From: an uncultured Atopostipes sp.
GTDB lineage: Bacteria > Bacillota > Bacilli > Lactobacillales > Carnobacteriaceae_A
Assembly (NCBI GenBank): GCA_910588235.1
Contig: CAJUOQ010000037.1
Coordinates: 1 to 18,973 of the forward strand
Reading direction: 5' to 3'
Length of the DNA stretch: 18,973 nucleotides
The notes beneath the pieces were generated by a model, which saw only the letters and a list, made by a program, of their open reading frames with translations, searched no databases and was not told the DNA's origin. Made by a program: the position numbers and the translations under genes. How positions within the stretch are numbered: the first letter of the stretch is position 1; every line of letters starts with the position of its first letter. Of this stretch, positions 14,114 to 18,973 are shown piece after piece.

Positions 14114-15454
14114 ATGCAAAATAAAAAGTGGAGAAAAATATACTTATCTTTATTTGCAATAATGGCTGCAGTTGTTTTGGTCGCTTGTGGGAATGATAGT
14201 AGTGAGGGCGAAACGGCCTCAGAAACAGAGGATGGCAAAGTGGAACTCGAATTTTGGTCATTCTGGGGATCAGGCCCAAGACGAGAAACAATTGAAGCGA
14301 TTATTGATGATTTTAATGAGTCACAAGATGATATTGTCGTTGAACATGTTTATCAACCTTGGGGCGATATTTGGACGAAATCACTCGCTGCTGTTACGGC
14401 AGGGAACCCGCCAAATATGGTGGTCCAAGATATTAACACAGTAAGACAACGAGCGGATGCGCAACAAGCGACGAATCTGCAAGAGTATATCGATGCCGGA
14501 GACGAAAACATCGAAGATCGTTTCTATCCGCAATTATGGGATACAGTGGTCTATGAAGATGAAGCGTATGGTTTACCGTTTAATACAGATACCCATGTCT
14601 TATTTTATAATAAAGATTTATTCGAAGAAGCTGGTTTAGATCCAAATTCACCGCCAGAAACTTGGGAAGAATTAGAAGAATACGCTCGTGCATTAGATGT
14701 TCAAGATGGCGATAATTGGGAACGCTTTGGTTTCTACCCGTTATGGAATTTAGGCACGGACGTTTGGGCAATTAATGCTGATAATGGTCGAAGCTGGTTT
14801 GATGAAGAAGAGAATGTCACCATCAATACGCCAGAAAAAGTTGCGGCTTTAGAGTGGATCACAGATTGGCAAGAACACTATGGGGAGTCAAACATTAATG
14901 CTTATGAAGCGGAATTCGGATCCGGCGTAACTGACCCCTTCATTTCAGGTTTACTTGCTATGCGTGGACAAAATATCAATTACTACACGGATTTACGAGA
15001 AAATGCTCCGGATGATTTCAACTTCGGCGTGGCCCCACTTCCTGAGTATGAAGAAGGTTCAGGTAACTGGTCATGGGGTGGTGGTTTCGTTTTAGAAATC
15101 CCTTATGGTGCGGAACATCCCGAAGAATCTTATGAGTTTATGGAATATGCGACTTCTACAGAAGTGCAAGAACGCTTTGGTTTAAACAGCTTTGACATTA
15201 TGGCGAATCAAGAAGCTAACGAAAACTTAGTCGAACACCCAGAGCTCGATGAAGAAGGACAAATGATTTATGAGTTAGCGGATACGAACTTTGAAAACAC
15301 AGTGATTACACCGGTACCACTCACGGCACCTGATTATTTATCCTTAGTGAATGGACCGTTAGATGAAGCGTTATTAGGCAATCTAACGCCACAAGAAGCA
15401 CTGGATCAAGCACAAGAGTCCGTTGAAAATTTAGTCGTTCAAAATAAAGAATAA
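14114..15454 (+). CDS. Carbohydrate ABC transporter substrate-binding lipoprotein
   Basis: Extracellular solute-binding protein family 1 (UgpB/MalE-like), 446 residues, expected to bind a sugar or oligosaccharide and deliver it to the permeases downstream. The signal peptide ends in the lipobox LVAC with C25 as the lipidated cysteine; a Ser/Glu-rich linker (26-41) is followed by the binding domain, which opens VELEFWSFWGSG. The Trp- and acidic-residue-rich body is typical of sugar-binding members. Purine-rich GAGGGAAGGG (14102-14111) lies directly before ATG 14114. It is followed by a long stem (15475-15523) that could keep its expression above that of the permeases. The four-gene set, including a DUF624 protein, resembles the B. 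subtilis yesL/yesO/yesP/yesQ genes for plant polysaccharide fragments, but no glycosidase is nearby, so the substrate is unknown. Confidence 0.93.
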   Translation: MQNKKWRKIYLSLFAIMAAVVLVACGNDSSEGETASETEDGKVELEFWSFWGSGPRRETIEAIIDDFNESQDDIVVEHVYQPWGDIWTKSLAAVTAGNPPNMVVQDINTVRQRADAQQATNLQEYIDAGDENIEDRFYPQLWDTVVYEDEAYGLPFNTDTHVLFYNKDLFEEAGLDPNSPPETWEELEEYARALDVQDGDNWERFGFYPLWNLGTDVWAINADNGRSWFDEEENVTINTPEKVAALEWITDWQEHYGESNINAYEAEFGSGVTDPFISGLLAMRGQNINYYTDLRENAPDDFNFGVAPLPEYEEGSGNWSWGGGFVLEIPYGAEHPEESYEFMEYATSTEVQERFGLNSFDIMANQEANENLVEHPELDEEGQMIYELADTNFENTVITPVPLTAPDYLSLVNGPLDEALLGNLTPQEALDQAQESVENLVVQNKE

Positions 15455-15474
15455 AAACAACTCAATAAAAGTAT

Positions 15475-15523
15475 AGGTGTAAAAAGGATGACATCTTTGC
15501 AAGAGTCATCCTTTTTTATACCT
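15475..15523 (+). terminator. Long intercistronic stem-loop with T tract (attenuator or processing site)
   Basis: AGGTGTAAAAAGGATGAC (15475-15492) pairs with GTCATCCTTTTTTATACCT (15505-15523) around a 12-nt loop: about 17 pairs with one mismatch and one bulge. The inner part ends in six T and could terminate transcription. Sitting between the lipoprotein and permease genes, it probably gives partial termination or protects the upstream mRNA. Confidence 0.85.
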
Positions 15524-15558
15524 AATCAGGGAATGTTTTTTAGAAAGTAGGTGGCGCA

Positions 15559-16497
15559 ATGGCTTCCAAAGTGAAACCACGGAAAAAGAAAGAATGGTCA
15601 AAGAAAAGGAAAAAAGATGCGATGTGGGGCTTGTTTTTTGTTTCGCCCTTTATTATCGGTTTTTTAGTCTTTATGCTGGGACCGATGCTCTTTTCGTTTT
15701 ATGGAAGTTTTACGAATTATAACTTAACCTCGCACATGGAATTTATCGGTTTTGGTAATTTTATACGTATGTTCACTCGTGATGAATTGTTTTGGACATC
15801 CTTATACAATACCGCTTATTATGTTTTGTTCAATGTGCCATTAACAGCCGTCGGAAGTGTTTTATTAGCGGTGCTTCTTAACCGCCGAATCCGAGGCATT
15901 AGTATTTTTAGAACGATCTTTTATTTCCCCGCTATTCTATCAGGGGTAGCTGTCTATGTGTTATGGATGCAGTTACTGTCTCCATCTTCTGGGTTAGTGA
16001 ATTCTTTACTCGCCCTGATAGGAATCGATGGACCGGCATGGTTATTTGATCCTAACTGGACGAAGCCTGCTTTGATTTTGATGCGTCTATGGAGTGTCGG
16101 GGGCTCGATGTTATTATACTTAGCGACCTTACAAAATATACCGACGCAACTTTATGAATCAGCTGAAATCGATGGCGCGAATGCTTTCCAACGCTTCCGC
16201 AACATCACAATACCCATGATTACGCCAATTATATTTTATGACATTGTCACTTCGACGATTGGCGCTTTCCAAATTTTCCAAGAAGCTTATGTCATGACGG
16301 AAAGTGGGACAGCAGGCCCGGCTAACTCCTTATTATTCTACAATTTCCATATGTGGAATAAAGCGTTTGTCGCTTTTGATATGGGGTATGCCATGGCGAT
16401 GTCGATGGTATTGTTTGTGATTGTATTGGTTCTCACCTTTATTAACTTAAAACTAGCGCCACGTTGGGTGCATTACGGAGGAGGTAGTAACGAATGA
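15559..16497 (+). CDS. Sugar ABC transporter permease, MalF/UgpA type
   Basis: Inner-membrane permease of 312 residues with about six transmembrane helices. A strongly basic N-terminus (KVKPRKKKEWSKKRKKD) precedes the first helix (about 22-46, opening WGLFFVSPFIIGF). The cytoplasmic EAA loop that docks the ATPase is ESAEIDGANAFQRFRNITIP from residue 200, with the conserved glycine of EIDGA. It pairs with the downstream permease to form the heterodimeric channel. Its stop overlaps the next start by 4 nt (ATGA), so the two are translationally coupled. Ribosome binding is by a GTAGGTGG-like site (15547-15554). Confidence 0.94.
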   Translation: MASKVKPRKKKEWSKKRKKDAMWGLFFVSPFIIGFLVFMLGPMLFSFYGSFTNYNLTSHMEFIGFGNFIRMFTRDELFWTSLYNTAYYVLFNVPLTAVGSVLLAVLLNRRIRGISIFRTIFYFPAILSGVAVYVLWMQLLSPSSGLVNSLLALIGIDGPAWLFDPNWTKPALILMRLWSVGGSMLLYLATLQNIPTQLYESAEIDGANAFQRFRNITIPMITPIIFYDIVTSTIGAFQIFQEAYVMTESGTAGPANSLLFYNFHMWNKAFVAFDMGYAMAMSMVLFVIVLVLTFINLKLAPRWVHYGGGSNE

Positions 16498-17402
16498 TTG
16501 GGACAACAGAAAAGACCGGTGCAGAGAAATTAAACCCACCGGCGATCAAAACAAGCTTTTTTAAAAGTCAAAAGAATACCAAAAAGATGGGGAATTTCTT
16601 TACTTACATTATTTTAATTCTCGTGAGTATTATTTTAATGTTACCTTTGGTCTGGATGGTGTCTACCTCTTTAAAACCAATGACAGAAATTGCTCAATTC
16701 CCACCAACTTTACTACCAGAAGAAGTCCAGTGGGAGAACTATTTAGAAACGATTAACTCGTTTCCGTTTTTCCAATATGCGAAGAACACGCTGTTTATTA
16801 CCTTCTTTGTTGTATTAGGCAATGTACTTTCGAACTCCTTTATTGCTTATGGTTTTGCGAAGATTGATTTTCCAGGGAAAGGGTTATTATTTTCACTGGT
16901 TCTTGCGACGATGATGATTCCTAGTTTCGTCGTGATGATTCCGCAATACGTGTTATTTAGTAAAATTGGTTGGGTAGGAACTTATTTACCTCTGATTGTG
17001 CCTTCGTTCTTTGGAAGTGGCTTTAATATTTTCTTGATGCGTCAATTTTATTTATCGATTGATGATGAATTAATTGAAGCGGCTCAAATCGATGGTGCCA
17101 ATCATCTGTATATTTGGAGCCGTTTGATGCTCCCGTTGACAAAACCAGCATTGATCACCATTGGGATTCAATCTTTTAATGGCGCTTGGAATGACTTTTT
17201 AGGGCCTTTACTCTATATTCACGAAGAGAGTAAATATACGTTACAGATTGGACTGCAAGTCTTTCAAAGTCAATCAACGACTCAATGGAACTACTTAATG
17301 GCGGGCGCAACTTTAGTCCTCTTGCCGACGGTGCTGTTATTTTTATTTGCGCAGAAGTACTTCATTGAAGGTATGGACTTATCTGCAGGAACGAAAGGGT
17401 AG
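16494..17402 (+). CDS. Sugar ABC transporter permease, MalG/UgpE type
   Basis: Second inner-membrane permease, 302 residues with about six transmembrane helices, the first at about 35-58. The EAA loop is EAAQIDGANHLYIWSRLMLP from residue 195, closely parallel to the loop of its partner. The N-terminal 30 residues (TTEKTGAEKLNPPAIKT...) form a hydrophilic tail. GAGGAGG (16480-16486) just inside the preceding gene serves ATG 16494, giving the ATGA overlap. No ABC ATPase follows; importers of this class in Firmicutes commonly use a shared MsmX/MsmK-type ATPase encoded elsewhere. That explanation is inference. Confidence 0.94.
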   Translation: MIGTTEKTGAEKLNPPAIKTSFFKSQKNTKKMGNFFTYIILILVSIILMLPLVWMVSTSLKPMTEIAQFPPTLLPEEVQWENYLETINSFPFFQYAKNTLFITFFVVLGNVLSNSFIAYGFAKIDFPGKGLLFSLVLATMMIPSFVVMIPQYVLFSKIGWVGTYLPLIVPSFFGSGFNIFLMRQFYLSIDDELIEAAQIDGANHLYIWSRLMLPLTKPALITIGIQSFNGAWNDFLGPLLYIHEESKYTLQIGLQVFQSQSTTQWNYLMAGATLVLLPTVLLFLFAQKYFIEGMDLSAGTKG

Positions 17403-17410
17403 AAGCGTGT

Positions 17411-18025
17411 ATGAAGTTCAAAAAGATCGATTTTACGGATTTTGTCGTAAAAGGGACGGAATGGTTTTCCAGTTTAGCGCTTCTTAATTTATGTTGGCTC
17501 TTATTTTCACTCCCGCTTGTGACGCTGATTCCAGCGACGGACGCCGTGTTCACCGTTATTTATGAATGGGAACAAGTGGGACGGCCTGCACAGGTCTTTC
17601 AGAGCTTTAAAGAAGCATTTAAGGCCCATTTTAAAAGGAGTTTTAAGTTCGGATTACCACTATTGGTGATTTTAATTGTCGTTACCGTCGATATTTATTA
17701 TTTAAATCAAGTCACTTTAAATGCGGCATGGTTTCAAATTGTTAAATATGCTTTTTATACCTTCACATTTTTGCTGACGATGGCTATCTTATATGCTTAT
17801 CCTTTGACGAAGCAAACAGGCGAGGACCATATTCGGGTGTTTGTGTTGGGTTTATTGATGGCGGTCGGTCATCCACTCATAACATTGGGGGTTATCGGAA
17901 GCTTGATCGTCTTCGTCATTATTTTTTCTTTATGGCCAGGAATGCTCTTCTTTTTTGGTCTCACAGCGATTGCTTGGTTAATGACCAAAGCCGTCGCCAA
18001 TATTATGAAAAAAGCTCGTACATAA
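17411..18025 (+). CDS. DUF624 (YesL-like) membrane protein
   Basis: Integral membrane protein of 204 residues with about five hydrophobic helices (roughly 19-45, 76-95, 105-130, 137-160 and 165-192). The N-terminal region, with WFSSLALLNLCWLLFSLPLV and the following TLIPATDAVF, matches the DUF624/YesL family, whose members usually accompany family-1 sugar ABC transporters. The biochemical role of the family is unknown. It starts 8 nt after the second permease, with a weak ribosome binding site (GGGTAGAAG, 17398-17406) that suggests coupling to the upstream gene. It is the last gene of the importer operon. Confidence 0.87.
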   Translation: MKFKKIDFTDFVVKGTEWFSSLALLNLCWLLFSLPLVTLIPATDAVFTVIYEWEQVGRPAQVFQSFKEAFKAHFKRSFKFGLPLLVILIVVTVDIYYLNQVTLNAAWFQIVKYAFYTFTFLLTMAILYAYPLTKQTGEDHIRVFVLGLLMAVGHPLITLGVIGSLIVFVIIFSLWPGMLFFFGLTAIAWLMTKAVANIMKKART

Positions 18026-18036
18026 CTTTAGTCAAT

Positions 18037-18072
18037 AAAAAACCTTCTGTAGAAATTTACAGAAGGTTTTTT
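18037..18072 (+). terminator. Bidirectional terminator between the importer operon and uspA
   Basis: AAAAAACCTTCTGTA (18037-18051) pairs perfectly with TACAGAAGGTTTTTT (18058-18072) around a 6-nt loop. The 15-bp stem is flanked by A and T runs on both sides, so it can terminate the plus-strand importer operon and the convergent uspA transcript. Confidence 0.92.
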
Positions 18073-18104
18073 GTGTTAGTAAGTATGGTTAAATATTGGA
18101 TTTC

Positions 18105-18605
18105 TTAAAAGTCTTCATCGATAATGGGCGCGCTGTCAATTTCATCGCTGTCACGACGAACGATTAAAACATCGCAAGGTGCATTTTGCACGACGTATTG
18201 GGACACTGAACCGACAAAGGCACGTTCAAGCGCACTTAATCCCGTCGCTCCTAAGATGATCAAATCAAGATCTTGTTCTTCTGGAAGGGCATCGGCAATT
18301 TCAGTTCTAGGAGAACCGTTGCGGATGATCGTCTCGATGTTTTCCACACCTTTTCCTTCGACCCAATCTTTATAAGCTTCGACAGTACGAGTCGCCGCTC
18401 GTGACGATTGCTCTAAAAAATTGGTCTGACTGACAGAAGGTTCATACTGAGGAAACAGCATAACAGAGCGTGTATCAATAATATGTGTAATGATTAATGT
18501 CCCTTGGTTTCGTTTAACAATATTCACTGCTTTTTTAAAGGCGATTTCGGCGGTTTTTGAACCATCAATAGCCACCATCACACGATTATATTCTTTTGAA
18601 ATCAT
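18105..18605 (-). CDS. Universal stress protein, UspA family
   Basis: Cytoplasmic universal stress protein of 166 residues with one Usp domain (about 5-150). The ATP-binding signature G-x2-G-x9-G-S is complete: G119, G122, G132 and S133. The opening YNRVMVAIDGSKTAE and closing APCDVLIVR are typical. ATP-binding Usp proteins respond to starvation, acid and other stresses by mechanisms that remain unclear. The C-terminal tail (SDEIDSAPIIDEDF) is acidic. GAGGGG (18611-18616 on the complement), followed by a 5-nt spacer, fixes the start. It is monocistronic, converges on the sugar-importer operon, and lies downstream of the 6S RNA gene on the same strand, whose own terminator separates the two. 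No clear promoter was found in the 68 nt between them. Confidence 0.95.
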   Translation of the reverse strand: MISKEYNRVMVAIDGSKTAEIAFKKAVNIVKRNQGTLIITHIIDTRSVMLFPQYEPSVSQTNFLEQSSRAATRTVEAYKDWVEGKGVENIETIIRNGSPRTEIADALPEEQDLDLIILGATGLSALERAFVGSVSQYVVQNAPCDVLIVRRDSDEIDSAPIIDEDF

Positions 18606-18673
18606 ATTTACCCCTCGCTATCTTTATATTTTATTGAAAGGCACTTTATGTAAGAGCTTTCATTTTATTAAAA

Positions 18674-18870
18674 TAAAAAAAGATATCCGATTGTGCCGGT
18701 TGTGTACCTATTACTTTAGAACCCGCTGTTTGCAGGTGGGCTCCACAAAGATTAACTCTGACTTCCAAGTGAAAAGGCCTGTCATTATTAATCTTATTAG
18801 GATCCCTTATCATAGTTACTTGTAGGGTTCACGCATTATTAGGTATCGCGTACACATCAGATATCTATCT
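18674..18870 (-). ncRNA. ssrS: 6S RNA
   Basis: An RNA of about 197 nt with the overall 6S architecture. It mimics an open promoter and sequesters sigma-A RNA polymerase. The closing stem is perfect: 18857-18865 pairs with 18682-18690 (9 bp), followed by seven T on the minus strand. An irregular inner duplex follows, including TACCT with AGGTA. The apical arm is closed by an 8-bp stem (18788-18795 with 18748-18755) plus TGAC/GTCA, and GGGATCC pairs with GGAGCCC lower in the arm. The 3' side of the expected central bubble contains the small hairpin CCTGC-AAACA-GCGGG (18722-18736), a feature of Firmicutes 6S RNAs. Ends are inferred from the promoter and terminator. A covariance-model search would settle the assignment. 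Confidence 0.85.
18675..18690 (-). terminator. 3' end of 6S RNA with T tract
   Basis: The 3' arm of the closing stem (18682-18690) runs directly into seven T on the minus strand (18675-18681), forming the transcript end and separating the 6S gene from uspA. Confidence 0.7.
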
Positions 18871-18876
18871 GAGTAA

Positions 18877-18905
18877 ATAATAGCATACTAATGATTAAGT
18901 GTCAA
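18877..18905 (-). promoter_or_regulatory. Consensus sigma-A promoter of the 6S RNA gene
   Basis: On the minus strand TTGACA (18900-18905) is a perfect -35 box, with a 17-bp spacer and TATTAT at 18877-18882. The predicted start near 18870 matches the foot of the 6S closing stem. Confidence 0.88.
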
Positions 18906-18973
18906 AAGGAACTGTTTACTGTATGTGTCAATATTTCCTCGGAAACCTATTTTCTCAAAAACAAGACCCTATT
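18906..18973. other. Window end upstream of 6S RNA, no gene seen
   Basis: These 68 nt hold no ORF or structure I can support. A second TTGACA-like hexamer on the minus strand (within 18926-18932) has no -10 partner. Confidence 0.5.

Noticed and set aside
18490..18825. Plus-strand ORF of 111 codons at the window end
   Set aside because: It lies antisense to the start of uspA and to most of the 6S RNA, has no ribosome binding site, and its product resembles no family I recognise.
18674..18870. tmRNA, SRP RNA or RNase P RNA instead of 6S RNA
   Set aside because: The size and the single long irregular hairpin do not fit, and no tRNA-like end, SRP GGAAG/AGCA loop or RNase P core is seen.

Overview
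The window reads as ordinary chromosome of a low-GC Gram-positive bacterium of the order Lactobacillales, most likely a rod-shaped member such as the Carnobacteriaceae. The evidence is strong AGGAGG-type ribosome binding sites, A/T-rich codon use, an L27 with the Firmicutes cleavable N-terminal extension next to its Prp protease, a 6S RNA of the Gram-positive form, and a complete mreBCD-minCD block, which is expected in rods rather than cocci. The genus is not settled. The acidic proteins (for example the sugar-binding lipoprotein) would fit a salt-tolerant genus such as Marinilactibacillus or Alkalibacterium, but that is inference.

Layout, plus strand unless noted. 73-3409: valyl-tRNA synthetase and a HAD phosphatase, closed by a terminator. 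3594-4286: radC. 4365-4783: a cold-shock gene with a near-consensus promoter, a roughly 107-nt leader holding a possible 19-codon upstream ORF, and a terminator. 4978-8942: mreB, mreC, mreD, minC, minD, tightly packed, so that cell-elongation and division-site genes form one transcription unit, closed by a terminator. 9061-10089 (minus): a secreted polysaccharide deacetylase with two LysM repeats, convergent with minD. 10278-11406: rplU, prp, rpmA behind a strong promoter and an L21-type leader. 11484-13808: a YtxK-like methyltransferase and acetate kinase with their own promoter and terminator. 14114-18025: a carbohydrate ABC importer (lipoprotein, two permeases, a DUF624 membrane protein) with no ATPase gene, a long intercistronic stem after the lipoprotein gene and candidate operators upstream. 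18105-18605 (minus): a UspA-type stress protein. 18674-18870 (minus): 6S RNA with a consensus promoter.

How the genes work together: the mre/min genes organise cell-wall elongation and septum placement, Prp matures the L27 encoded beside it, AckA makes ATP from acetyl phosphate, and the ABC genes import an unidentified sugar, probably energised by an ATPase encoded elsewhere. I found no phage, insertion sequence, CRISPR array, tRNA or rRNA. I did not find an obviously new system. The best leads are regulatory: the cold-shock leader with its small ORF, the operators before the sugar importer, and the intercistronic stem.
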